Positions 55,450 to 63,807 of a stretch of 64,000 nucleotides of DNA are shown piece by piece. A model generated the notes under the pieces. That model searched no databases, was not told where the DNA came from, and saw nothing but the letters and a program-made list of their open reading frames with translations. The stretch lies in NCBI RefSeq assembly GCF_000026145.1, contig NC_009445.1:7005001-7069000 (forward strand). The letters are read 5' to 3'. Made by a program: the position numbers and the translations under genes. Origin of the DNA: Bradyrhizobium sp. ORS 278. Its GTDB lineage: Bacteria > Pseudomonadota > Alphaproteobacteria > Rhizobiales > Xanthobacteraceae. Position 1 is the stretch's first letter; each line of letters starts with the position of its first letter.

Positions 55450-56212
55450 GGCCGACCACCACGTGCTGATCGCCGAGATAGGCGCGCTTGACCTCCTCGT
55501 TCTGCCGGATCTCGTCCGGCTTGCCGGACGCGATGATGCGGCCGTAGACGAGGACGGAGATGCGGTCGGCGAGCGCGAACACCGCTTCCATGTCGTGCTC
55601 GACCAGCACGATCGAGACCTCGTTGCGCAGCTCCGCGAGCAGCTTCACCATGCGCTGCGACTCCGTCACACCGAGGCCGGCCATCGGCTCGTCGAGCAGC
55701 AGCAGCTGCGGCTTGGTGGCGAGCGCGACAGCGAGCTCGAGCTCGCGCTGCTCGCCATGGCTGAGTTTCGACACCAGCACATCGGCGCGATGGCCGAGGC
55801 CGACGCGCTCCAGCGCGGCGCGCGCGGCGTCGCGCAGCGGCTTCTCCTTGCGCGCATTGGCGAAGAAGCGGAACGAATGCTTGCCGTCATGGGCCTGCGC
55901 GGCGAGCGCCACGTTGTCGGCGGCGGTGAAATCGGTCAGCAGCGAGGTGATCTGGAACGAACGCGCCAGCCCGAGCGCGCTGCGCTTGTAGGCCGGGAAA
56001 TGCGAGATATCGCGACCGGCGAGGAAGATGCGCCCGGCATGCGGCGCCAGATGGCCGGTGAGCTGGCTGATCAAGGTGGTCTTGCCGGCGCCATTGGGCC
56101 CGATGATGGCGTGGATCTCGCCCTGGGAGACGTCGAGACAGACGTGGTCGGTGGCGATGATGCCGCCGAAGCGGCGCACCAGATTGTCGACGCGGAGCAG
56201 CGGCTCAGCCAC
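55442..56212 (-). CDS. livG: Branched-chain-type ABC transporter ATPase
   Basis: 256 residues: Walker A IIGPNGAGKTTLISQLTG, LSHGEQRELELAVALA signature (LSHGEQR is typical of LivG), Walker B LLLDEPMAGLG, and the C-terminal ALADRISVLVYGRIIASGKPDEIR. It overlaps livM upstream and livF downstream by eight bases each, so the three are tightly coupled. Confidence 0.94.
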   Translation of the reverse strand: MAEPLLRVDNLVRRFGGIIATDHVCLDVSQGEIHAIIGPNGAGKTTLISQLTGHLAPHAGRIFLAGRDISHFPAYKRSALGLARSFQITSLLTDFTAADNVALAAQAHDGKHSFRFFANARKEKPLRDAARAALERVGLGHRADVLVSKLSHGEQRELELAVALATKPQLLLLDEPMAGLGVTESQRMVKLLAELRNEVSIVLVEHDMEAVFALADRISVLVYGRIIASGKPDEIRQNEEVKRAYLGDQHVVVGHG

Positions 56213-57152
56213 GGTTCACCCTCCCGAGCATGCCCATGATGCCGCCGCGGCCGAACAGCACGATCAGCAGCAGCAGCGGCCCCATGATCAGCGCCCAATA
56301 TTCGGTGAGCTGCGACAGCACCTCCTCGAGCACCAGGAACACGACGGAGCCGACGACCGGCCCCATGAGGGTGCCCATGCCGCCGAGGATCACCATCACC
56401 ATCAGGTCGCCGGAGCGGGTCCAGTACATCACCGCGGGGCTGACGAAATCGGTGTTGTTGGCAAGCAGCGCGCCCGAGAGCCCGCACAGCATGCCGGCGA
56501 TGACGAAGCAGGCGAGCTTGTAGCGCTTGGCCGGGAAGCCGATCGCCTGCATGCGCTGCTCGTTGGAGCGCAGGCCCTGCAGCACGAGGCCGAAGCGCGA
56601 ATTGACGATACGCCAGACCAGCACGACGACGGCGAGCAGACAGGCCAGGCAGAGATAGTAGAACTGCACCCGGTTGCCGAGATTGATCAGGCCGCCGAAG
56701 TCGCTGCGCTTGTAGACCGTCAGTCCGTCATCGCCGCCATATCGGGCGAGGCCCGAGGCGACGTAATAGGCCATCTGCGCGAAGGCCAGCGTGATCATGA
56801 TGAAGTAGACGCCGCGCGTCCGCAAGGACAGCGCGCCGATGACGAGCGCATAGAGTGCCGAGACGGCGATCGCGACCGCGAATTGCGCCCAGCCGGAGGC
56901 GATGCCTTCCTGCGCGAGAATGCCGACGGCATAGCCGCCGATGCCGAGATAGGCCGCATGACCAAAGCTCATCATGCCGCCATAGCCCATGATGAGATTC
57001 AGGCTGACCGCCGCGAGCGCCAGGATGACGATGCGGGTGAACAGCGTGAGGATGAAGATGTTGCCGGTGAGGTTCGAGTAAACCGGCAGCAGGACGAGGC
57101 CGGCCACGACGATGATGGCGACGACGCCTGAGACGTTGAGCTTGGATATCAT
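56205..57152 (-). CDS. livM: Branched-chain-type ABC transporter permease
   Basis: 315 residues with about nine membrane segments. Characteristic stretches are LAAVSLNLIMGYGGMMSFGHAAYLGIGGYAVG and RFGLVLQGLRSNEQRMQAIGFPAKRYKLACFVIAGMLCGLSGALLANN. Its ATG overlaps the livH stop (ATGA). Confidence 0.94.
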   Translation of the reverse strand: MISKLNVSGVVAIIVVAGLVLLPVYSNLTGNIFILTLFTRIVILALAAVSLNLIMGYGGMMSFGHAAYLGIGGYAVGILAQEGIASGWAQFAVAIAVSALYALVIGALSLRTRGVYFIMITLAFAQMAYYVASGLARYGGDDGLTVYKRSDFGGLINLGNRVQFYYLCLACLLAVVVLVWRIVNSRFGLVLQGLRSNEQRMQAIGFPAKRYKLACFVIAGMLCGLSGALLANNTDFVSPAVMYWTRSGDLMVMVILGGMGTLMGPVVGSVVFLVLEEVLSQLTEYWALIMGPLLLLIVLFGRGGIMGMLGRVNRG

Positions 57153-58066
57153 CTGCGGTTGGCCGGAAACAGACCTTCAGGCCGCGCCACCAGCACGATC
57201 GCCATCAGGAGATAGATCAGCATCGACGACATCGCTGGCGCCGCCGTGGACGCTGCGGCCGAATTCAGCACCTGGCGCAGCAAATTGGGCAGGAATGCGC
57301 GCCCCATCGTGTCGATCAGGCCGATCATGATCGCCGCGACGAAGGCGCCGCGGATCGAGCCGATGCCCCCGATCACGATCACGACGAAGGCAAGGATCAG
57401 GATGTTCTCGCCCATGCCGATCTGCACCGTGAGGATCGGCGCCTGCATCAGACCGGCGAGGCCGGCGAGCGCGGCTCCGAGGCCGAACACCAGCGTGTAC
57501 AGCAGCTTGATGTTGATGCCGAGCGCGCCGATCATCTCCCGGTTGGAGGCGCCGGCGCGGATCAGCATGCCGATGCGGGTGCGCATGACGCCGAGATAGA
57601 GCAGCAGCGCCACCAACAACGCCACCACGATGATGGCAAGACGATAGGCCGGATATTGGATGCCGGGCGGGATTGTGACCGGAAAGGACAGCCAGGACGG
57701 CACCGGCAAGGACAATCCTGCGGGGCCCCAGATCAGCCGGACAGCTTCGTTGAAGAACAGGATCAGGCCGAAGGTTGCAAGCACGTGGTCGAGATGATCG
57801 CGCCCGTAGAGATGGCGCAATGCCGTGAATTCGAGCACGATGCCGAGCAGTAACGTGGCACCGAGCGCCATGATCCCGCCGAGCACGAAGCTGCCGGTCC
57901 AGGCCGCGAAGGTCGCCGCGAAATAGGCGCCCATCATGTAGAGCGAGCCGTGCGCGAGGTTGACGAGGTCCATGATGCCGAACACCAGCGTCAGGCCGGC
58001 AGCCAGCAGGAACAGCAGCAGCCCGTACTGCAGACCGTTCAGGAATTGTTCGACGACGAGAAGCAT
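57149..58066 (-). CDS. livH: Branched-chain-type ABC transporter permease
   Basis: 305 residues with about eight membrane segments: FLNGLQYGLLLFLLAAGLTLVFGIMDLVNLAHGSLYMMGAY at the N-terminus and RIGMLIRAGASNREMIGALGINIKLLYTLVFGLGAALAGLAGLM. ATG at 58066 is preferred; an in-frame GTG at 58075 gives three more residues. It is 144 bases after the binding-protein gene, with an intervening small hairpin region. Confidence 0.93.
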   Translation of the reverse strand: MLLVVEQFLNGLQYGLLLFLLAAGLTLVFGIMDLVNLAHGSLYMMGAYFAATFAAWTGSFVLGGIMALGATLLLGIVLEFTALRHLYGRDHLDHVLATFGLILFFNEAVRLIWGPAGLSLPVPSWLSFPVTIPPGIQYPAYRLAIIVVALLVALLLYLGVMRTRIGMLIRAGASNREMIGALGINIKLLYTLVFGLGAALAGLAGLMQAPILTVQIGMGENILILAFVVIVIGGIGSIRGAFVAAIMIGLIDTMGRAFLPNLLRQVLNSAAASTAAPAMSSMLIYLLMAIVLVARPEGLFPANRR

Positions 58067-58210
58067 GCCCCTCACTTCACGCTCAAAAAGACGGCGGCAG
58101 AACCATCGCAGGCGCTGCCGCCATGTCCGTCCCGATCTTAGGCCGGAGATGTTTTAAGCTTCAAGCAAATTCCAGGCCGGTCGAGGCCGGCCGGGAGATT
58201 TTCTCGATCG

Positions 58211-59383
58211 CTATTTCATCTGGCACTTGTCGTGGAAGCGGTCCTGGTCGTTCTCGACGATGGTGGCCACCGTCTTCAGCGAGAGCTGGCCGTCGGCATC
58301 CTTGACCACGTCCTGGAGATAGAAGCTCTGGATCGGGATGTGGTTGTTGCCGAACTTGAAGGCGCCGCGCAGCGACTTGAAGTTGGCCTTCTCCATTTCG
58401 GCCTTCATCTCCGCCTTCTTGGAGGTGTCGCCCTTGACCGCGACGACGGCGCTGTTGATCAGCTGCGCCGCGTCATAGGCCTGGGCACCGTAATAAGTGG
58501 GGCGCAGGCCGGTGTATTTCTTGCGGTAATCGGCGACGAAGGTCTTGTTCTGCTCGTTGGGCAGGTCGTTGACCCATTCCTGGGCGCCGGGCACGCCGAT
58601 GGCATTGTCCTTTTGCAGCGGCAGCGACAATTCGTCGACCGTGAAGGCGGTGTAAAGCGGCATCTTCTCCTTCAGGCCGGCCTGCGCGTATTGATTGAGG
58701 AACTGCACGCCCGCCGCGCCCGGATAGAACACGAAGATCGACTCGGCGCCGGAGGCGCGCGCCTTGGAGAGCTCGGCGGAGAAGTCGAGCTGGCTCGGCC
58801 AAACCGTATATTCCTCGCCGACCACCTGCCCCTTGAACGTGCTCTTCACGCCCGCCAGCATGTCCTTGCCGGCCGCATAGTTCGGGCCGATCAGGAACAC
58901 CGACTTCACGCCCTTCTGGTTCATGTAGAGGCCCATCGCCGCGGGCGTCTGGTCGTTCTGCCAGGAGGTCGAGAACACGTAAGGCGAGCACAATTCGCCG
59001 GCGAGCTGCGACGGGCCGGCATTGGCGGAGATCAGGAAGGTCTGGGAATCGACCGCGGTCTTCAGCGAGGCCAAGAGCACGTTCGACCAGATGTAGCCGA
59101 CGATGAAATCGACCTTGTCGGACTGCACCAGCTTCTCGGTCTTCTGCTTGCCGACGTCAGGCTTCTGCTGATCGTCCTCGTAGATCACCTCGACCGGCTT
59201 GCCATCCATCTTGCGGCCGAGATGGTCGAGTGCGAGCTCGAACGAGTTGCGCATGTCGTTGCCGATCACGGCGGTCGGGCCGCTGAAGGTCGAAACGAAG
59301 CCGATCTTGATGGTGTCGCCGGCAAAGGCGGTGCTCGAGAACAGCAGTGCCGCGGCGCCTGCCAGCCAGAAGCTCGTTTTCAT
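58211..59383 (-). CDS. ABC transporter substrate-binding protein (LivK/aromatic-acid type)
   Basis: 390 residues with a signal peptide (MKTSFWLAGAAALLFSSTAFA) and the type-1 periplasmic fold: IKIGFVSTFSGPTAVIGNDMRNSFELALDHLGRKMDGKPVEVIYEDDQQKPDVGKQ, NAGPSQLAGELCSPYVFSTSWQNDQTPAAMG, GPNYAAGKDML. Such receptors bind branched amino acids or benzoate, hydroxybenzoate and phenylpropenoid acids; the latter is favoured by the neighbourhood. It heads the livHMGF operon. Confidence 0.92.
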   Translation of the reverse strand: MKTSFWLAGAAALLFSSTAFAGDTIKIGFVSTFSGPTAVIGNDMRNSFELALDHLGRKMDGKPVEVIYEDDQQKPDVGKQKTEKLVQSDKVDFIVGYIWSNVLLASLKTAVDSQTFLISANAGPSQLAGELCSPYVFSTSWQNDQTPAAMGLYMNQKGVKSVFLIGPNYAAGKDMLAGVKSTFKGQVVGEEYTVWPSQLDFSAELSKARASGAESIFVFYPGAAGVQFLNQYAQAGLKEKMPLYTAFTVDELSLPLQKDNAIGVPGAQEWVNDLPNEQNKTFVADYRKKYTGLRPTYYGAQAYDAAQLINSAVVAVKGDTSKKAEMKAEMEKANFKSLRGAFKFGNNHIPIQSFYLQDVVKDADGQLSLKTVATIVENDQDRFHDKCQMK

Positions 59384-59738
59384 CGTCTTCCCTCCCCTTC
59401 TTGGGTCGTTCTTATCGTTGTTTCGTCACCCGCGCGCAGCGACACCGGCCGGCGGCGGCGTTTCGCCGCAACGACCCGTCGCGCAGAGTTCGTCAGCGCG
59501 CTTTCGATCCATGCACCATATTTCGCATAAATGGCCAATGGCAAGAACTATACTGCCGGTTAACCCGTCCGCCGATCTCGGAATCCGTCCGCAGCCGGGC
59601 TGTTGTCGGGAATTACAGCCCCAAAGAAGGCCGCGCCGGCGGATTCGATCCCACATCGTTGCTGCGGCATGCTGGATGGGGGTTCATTCGCGCTTAACGG
59701 ATGAGCACCAAGGTGTCCGTGCATTTAAGGAGATTTTG
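59384..59738. other. Divergent promoter gap
   Basis: About 355 bases between the binding-protein gene (minus) and a small plus-strand gene. A TTGCCA/ATATGG pair on the minus strand (59543-59538 and about 59520-59515) and a TATACT on the plus strand (59549-59554) are possible promoter elements. No repeat, RNA or gene is recognised. Confidence 0.4.
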
Positions 59739-59978
59739 ATGTTCGTCACCGAGCAGGCGGCGCGAGAGAAGTGGTGCCCCTACGTGCGTATCGACAACAA
59801 CAACCGGCTGTTCAACAGCGTGACGGGCGGTTTCCAGGGGAGCGACCGCCAGTACCACTGCATCGGCAACGACTGCATGGGCTGGCGACAACTTCATCTA
59901 TCCCACTTGAAGGGTAGCGACGACGGCGTGACTGCCCATGGCTATTGTGGTTATGCCGGACGGCCCGAGCGGGACTGA
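59739..59978 (+). CDS. Small Cys-containing protein (zinc-finger-like spacing)
   Basis: 79 residues: MFVTEQAAREKWCPYVRIDN at the N-terminus, then DRQYHCIGNDCMGWRQLHL and GYCGYAG. The cysteines (CP, C-x4-C, C) and the CMGWR phrase recall small conserved or phage-type proteins, but no family was identified. AAGGAG lies six bases before the ATG at 59739, an excellent site. A metal-binding role is possible and unproven. Confidence 0.7.
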   Translation: MFVTEQAAREKWCPYVRIDNNNRLFNSVTGGFQGSDRQYHCIGNDCMGWRQLHLSHLKGSDDGVTAHGYCGYAGRPERD

Positions 59979-60037
59979 GTCCTGCACACGACACCGACCG
60001 CGACAGTTGGCCGCGGCCGGGGCTGCTGGGCCTTTTG

Positions 60038-61255
60038 TCACTTCACCAACGGGCAGCCGCCATCGGTGATCGGACGGAACGCCTGCTCCGCCGGAATCGT
60101 CGAGACCAGACGGTAGTAGTCGTAAGCATATTTCGATTCCTCGGGCTTCTTGACCTCGAACAGATACATCGGATGCACCACGCGGCCGTCGGCGCGAATG
60201 GCGACGTCGCCGAATAGTTTATCTTTGCCCTTCGTTGCCTTCATCTGCGGCACGACATCCTTGGCATCGTCGCTGCCGGTGGCGGCAACCGCGTTCAGAT
60301 AGGCGAGCGTTGCGGCGTAGACTCCCGCCTGGTTGCCGCTCGGCATCTTCCCGTTCATCCCGGGACGCGCGGCAAACCGCCTGGCGAAGGCGCGGGTGTC
60401 GTCGTCCATGTCCCAGTAGAAGGCTTCCAAGAGCTGCAGTCCCTGCGCCGCCTTCAGCCCCATGCCGTGGATGTCGTTGATGAACAGCAGGAACGCGACC
60501 AGCGACTGGCCGCCCTGCTGGATGCCGAACTCGGCGGCCTGCTTGACCGCGTTGATGGTGTCGCCACCGGCATTGGCGAGCCCGATGACCTTGGCCTTGG
60601 AGCCCTGCGCCTGCAGCAGGAACGACGCAAAGTCCGTGGTGCCGAGCGGGTGCTTGGCCGAGCCCAGCACCTTGCCGCCATGCTTCTCGATGTAGTTGGT
60701 CGCCTCCGCCTCGATACCCTGGCCGAGCGCGTAGTTAACCGTGATGAAATACCAGTCCTTGCCGCCGCGGCCCAGCATCGCGGCCGCCGTGGTGTTGCCG
60801 GTCGCCCAGGCGTCGTTGACCCATTGGATGGTGTTCGGCGAGCAGGCTTTCCCGGTGAGATCGGAGCTCGCGGTCGACGAGGCCAGGAACGTCATCCGGC
60901 TGTTGCGCAGGAGCTCGTTGATCGTCAGGCCCACCGCCGAGTTGGGCACGTCGACGATGGCGTCGACCTTGTCGACGTCGAGCCATTTGCGCGCGATCGC
61001 CGAGCCGACATCGGCCTTGTTCTGATGATCGGCATAGACGATCTCGACCTTGATGCCCTTAGCCCCGCCGTTGAAATCCTCCGCCGCCATCCGCGCGGCC
61101 TCGACCGAGCCCATGCCGTTGGTGTCCTGGAAGATGCCGGAGATGTCGTTGAGCACGCCGACGCGCACGACGTTGTCGGATATCTCGCCGGCGAGCGCGG
61201 TCGCCGCGCCGAACGATGCGGTCAGCGCCAGCGCGCAGGCTCTGAGTTGCTTCAT
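60038..61255 (-). CDS. ABC transporter substrate-binding protein (Liv type, orphan)
   Basis: 405 residues with a signal peptide (MKQLRACALALTASFGAATALAG). The body is a type-1 periplasmic receptor: VRVGVLNDISGIFQDTNGMGSVEAARMAAEDFNGGAKGIKVEIVYADHQNKADVG, SSTASSDLTGKACSPNTIQWVND, and GPGF-like YNALGQ. The DNNGM... phrases resemble aromatic-acid receptors of R. palustris. It lies 44 bases downstream of the ferredoxin gene, and the closest permease set is the livHMGF operon. Confidence 0.9.
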   Translation of the reverse strand: MKQLRACALALTASFGAATALAGEISDNVVRVGVLNDISGIFQDTNGMGSVEAARMAAEDFNGGAKGIKVEIVYADHQNKADVGSAIARKWLDVDKVDAIVDVPNSAVGLTINELLRNSRMTFLASSTASSDLTGKACSPNTIQWVNDAWATGNTTAAAMLGRGGKDWYFITVNYALGQGIEAEATNYIEKHGGKVLGSAKHPLGTTDFASFLLQAQGSKAKVIGLANAGGDTINAVKQAAEFGIQQGGQSLVAFLLFINDIHGMGLKAAQGLQLLEAFYWDMDDDTRAFARRFAARPGMNGKMPSGNQAGVYAATLAYLNAVAATGSDDAKDVVPQMKATKGKDKLFGDVAIRADGRVVHPMYLFEVKKPEESKYAYDYYRLVSTIPAEQAFRPITDGGCPLVK

Positions 61256-61299
61256 GATGGTCCTCCCCCTGTGTTATTATTTTGATAGGTGTCGATGAA

Positions 61300-61623
61300 C
61301 TAGCTCTGCTTGTCAGGGATCCGGACCACCAGCCCGGCGAGCGCCGGCTGCACCTTGATCTGGCAGGACAGCCGGCTGTTCGGCAGCCGCTCGGCGGCGG
61401 TGCCGTCGAGCAACGCATCCTCGTCATCGGAGACGGGATCGAGCCTCGCCGTCCAGGCTTCGTCGATATAGACGTGGCAGGTGGCGCAGACGGCGTTGCC
61501 GCCGCATTCGGCGACGATGCCGTCGACGCCATGGGTCAGCGCCGCCATCATCAGGCTGTCGCCATCCGACGCCTCCACGGTCTGGCTGCGGTTGTCGGCA
61601 TGAATGAAGGTGATCGTCGTCAT
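61300..61623 (-). CDS. [2Fe-2S] ferredoxin (adrenodoxin/palustrisredoxin type)
   Basis: 107 residues, the usual length of P450-partner ferredoxins. The cluster ligands are in ECGGNAVCATCHVY (C-x5-C-x2-C) and the fourth Cys in RLSCQIKV. It lies 20 bases downstream of the P450 gene on the same strand. This arrangement is known for CYP199A2 and its ferredoxin in Rhodopseudomonas palustris. It should pass electrons from a ferredoxin reductase, not encoded here, to the P450. Confidence 0.95.
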   Translation of the reverse strand: MTTITFIHADNRSQTVEASDGDSLMMAALTHGVDGIVAECGGNAVCATCHVYIDEAWTARLDPVSDDEDALLDGTAAERLPNSRLSCQIKVQPALAGLVVRIPDKQS

Positions 61624-61643
61624 GGCTTGCTCAGACTCTTGGC

Positions 61644-62864
61644 TCAGGCTGGAGTGAAGGTGACCGGCAGGCTCTCCAGCCCGCGCAGCGTGTTGTTGTA
61701 GCGGCGCTTCGGCGCGCCGCTCATCGTGATCGACCCGACCTTGCGCGCGAGCGCGGTCAGCACCGCCTCGCCCTCCAGCCGCGCGACGAGCTGGCCGACG
61801 CACATGTGGATGCCCGAGCCGAAGCCGACATGGCCCGACACTTTGCGCGTGATGTCGTAGCTGTCCGGCTGCTCCCAGCGGCGCGGATCGCGATTGGCGC
61901 TACCTAAGAACATCAGCACCTTCTCGCCTCCCGGGATCGTCACGCCGCCGAGCTCGATGTCGCGCGTGGTGGTGCGGAAGAAGGTCTGCACCGGGCTTTC
62001 GAACCGCACCGCCTCCTCGAACGCATTGCGCGCCAGCGACGGATCGGCGCGCAGCCGCGCCCATTGGTCCGGGAAGCGCGCCAGGCAATACACCGCAGCG
62101 CCGATGCCATAGACCGTGGTGTCGAGGCCGGCGGACAGCAGCGAGCGCACCAGCAATGGCGCCTCGGCCGGCGTGATCTCGCCGCTATCGCTGAAGGCGT
62201 GAATGCAGGCGCCGAAGCCGCCGGGCGCGAGATTGTCGCGCTGGCATTGCTCCGTGACATAGGCCTGGTGCGGCGCCGAGCGCTCGATCGCCTGCTGTCG
62301 CAATTCGTTCGGCGGCCCGAAGGCGTTGAACACGAGGCTCGCATAGGAGATGAGATGGTCGCGGCCTTCGGCCTTGAGGCCGAGCGCATCGGGGAACACC
62401 GACAGCGGATAGGCCTCGGCGAGATCGGGGATGGCATCGAACGAGCCACGCGCCACGAGGTCATCGATCTTGGCCTCGGCCGCGGCCATGAAGCCGTCCC
62501 GCAGCCGCTTCATCACCGCCGGCGAGAGCACCTTGCTCAGCACCGCGCGGGTGCGCGTATGCGCCGGCGGATCGGCCTCGAGGATCAGGCTCGGCGGCCG
62601 CCACGGCTTCTCCTTGGCGAAGTCGCTGAGACCCACGCCGCGGCTGGAGCAGAATGTCTGCGGATCGTTGAACACGGTATAGACCTCGGCATAGCGCGCG
62701 ACGCCGTAGACGTTCCACTGGTCGAGATAGACGACGGGGCCCGCCTCGCGCATCTGCTCGTGCGCCGGATAGGGATCGTCGAAGAAGCCGTAGGAGAACG
62801 GATCGATGGCGAGGCGCGGGATGGCGGACGCGACAGCGGCGGAGGAAAGAGCTGTTGGGTTCAT
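61644..62864 (-). CDS. Cytochrome P450, CYP199A-like (4-methoxybenzoate demethylase type)
   Basis: 406 residues. I-helix motif LLSAGLDTTVYG with the Asp-Thr pair, ExxR in EEAVRFESP, and the heme loop GHVGFGSGIHMCVGQLVARLE with Cys ligand. The C-terminal KRRYNNTLRGLESLPVTFTPA closely resembles CYP199A2/A4. Those enzymes demethylate 4-methoxybenzoate to 4-hydroxybenzoate. ATG at 62864 (MNPTALSSAA) gives the family N-terminus. The paired ferredoxin and divergent MarR regulator support a regulated aromatic-acid oxidation unit. Confidence 0.92.
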   Translation of the reverse strand: MNPTALSSAAVASAIPRLAIDPFSYGFFDDPYPAHEQMREAGPVVYLDQWNVYGVARYAEVYTVFNDPQTFCSSRGVGLSDFAKEKPWRPPSLILEADPPAHTRTRAVLSKVLSPAVMKRLRDGFMAAAEAKIDDLVARGSFDAIPDLAEAYPLSVFPDALGLKAEGRDHLISYASLVFNAFGPPNELRQQAIERSAPHQAYVTEQCQRDNLAPGGFGACIHAFSDSGEITPAEAPLLVRSLLSAGLDTTVYGIGAAVYCLARFPDQWARLRADPSLARNAFEEAVRFESPVQTFFRTTTRDIELGGVTIPGGEKVLMFLGSANRDPRRWEQPDSYDITRKVSGHVGFGSGIHMCVGQLVARLEGEAVLTALARKVGSITMSGAPKRRYNNTLRGLESLPVTFTPA

Positions 62865-62941
62865 GCTGACCTCTCGAAGTTTGGCCTTGTCATGCGGCTT
62901 TTCGTATCCGTATGAGTGGCGATGCATGGACGCTGGGGATC

Positions 62942-63460
62942 ATGAGCGAGACAAAGGGAACGCCGCGCAAGACGCTGCCGCGCGAGCCTGAGGGACAAGG
63001 TCGGGGCCACGGCCTCACGCTCGACCTCGACCGCTACGTGCCGGCCTTCATCACCTTCATCGCCAACAAGCTGTCGAACAGCGCCACCGCGTTCTATCAG
63101 CGCAATTTCGGCGTCAACGTCACGGAATGGCGGATCATGTCGCTGCTGGCGATCGAGCCGGGCATTCCGGCCTCGCGCATCTGCAGCGTGATCGGCTTCG
63201 ACAAGGGGCCCGTCAGCCGCACTCTGGCGCTGATGAAGAACCGCGGCCTGATCGCGATACGCAACGATCCGCAGGACGGCCGCAGCCATTCGATCTCGCT
63301 GACCGCAAAGGGACGGGCGACCCACGACAGGGTGATCATCGCCGCGCTCGAGCGCGAGCGGCGGCTGCTGGCCTGCCTCGACGAGAGTGAGCGCGAAGTC
63401 CTCATCACGCTGCTGCGCCGCCTCCACGACAATCTCGACGCCGTCACCGGCGCGGGCTGA
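62942..63460 (+). CDS. MarR-family transcriptional regulator
   Basis: 172 residues with the MarR winged helix: FGVNVTEWRIMSLLAIEPGIPASRICSVIGFDKGPVSRTLALMKNRGLI, and the wing RNDPQDGRSHSISLTAKGRATHD. ATG at 62942 has GGGG upstream; an in-frame ATG at 62912 would add ten residues. It is divergent from the P450 gene and probably controls it in response to an aromatic acid. A direct CGTATCCGTAT pair lies at 62903-62913 in the shared promoter region. Confidence 0.92.
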   Translation: MSETKGTPRKTLPREPEGQGRGHGLTLDLDRYVPAFITFIANKLSNSATAFYQRNFGVNVTEWRIMSLLAIEPGIPASRICSVIGFDKGPVSRTLALMKNRGLIAIRNDPQDGRSHSISLTAKGRATHDRVIIAALERERRLLACLDESEREVLITLLRRLHDNLDAVTGAG

Positions 63461-63807
63461 TCGGCACGCGCACGATCGAACGCGCGACTGACCCTTCCGG
63501 TCAGCGCATCCCACCGCGCGCGCGCAAGCGGCCGCGCCTGCTGCGAGCAGGCCGCACATGGCATTTCCGTCCCTTGTTCGAACGCGCCGGATCCTGCGCG
63601 CGTCACTTGTTTACGGGACCATCGTTCCACGGATTAGTTGCTTTGGCAACGATAAATTTTGCGCGGCGCGACCTGCCGCAGCGCGAGAGAGGCGCCTCGC
63701 CTCATAAGTCGCATTTTAATCATCGGCGAAGCGGCGCAGCAATTTCGCCCTGTTATGCAAGGTCATATCGGCGCGCCGCAGTCGTGGCGCGCTTGCGGGA
63801 GGGGCGC
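63461..63807. other. Gap before the DUF805 gene
   Basis: About 347 bases. A small hairpin TGACC...GGTCA lies at 63486-63502 just after the MarR gene and may end its transcript. The rest has no coding frame or recognised element. Confidence 0.4.

Noticed and set aside
59515..59535. Second sigma-54 promoter before the Liv operon
   Set aside because: GG and GC are eight rather than ten bases apart, so the site does not fit the consensus.
61300..61623. Ferredoxin as a possible BoxA
   Set aside because: BoxA is a much larger iron-sulfur flavoprotein. This 107-residue protein has the P450-partner ferredoxin cluster spacing and is linked to the P450.
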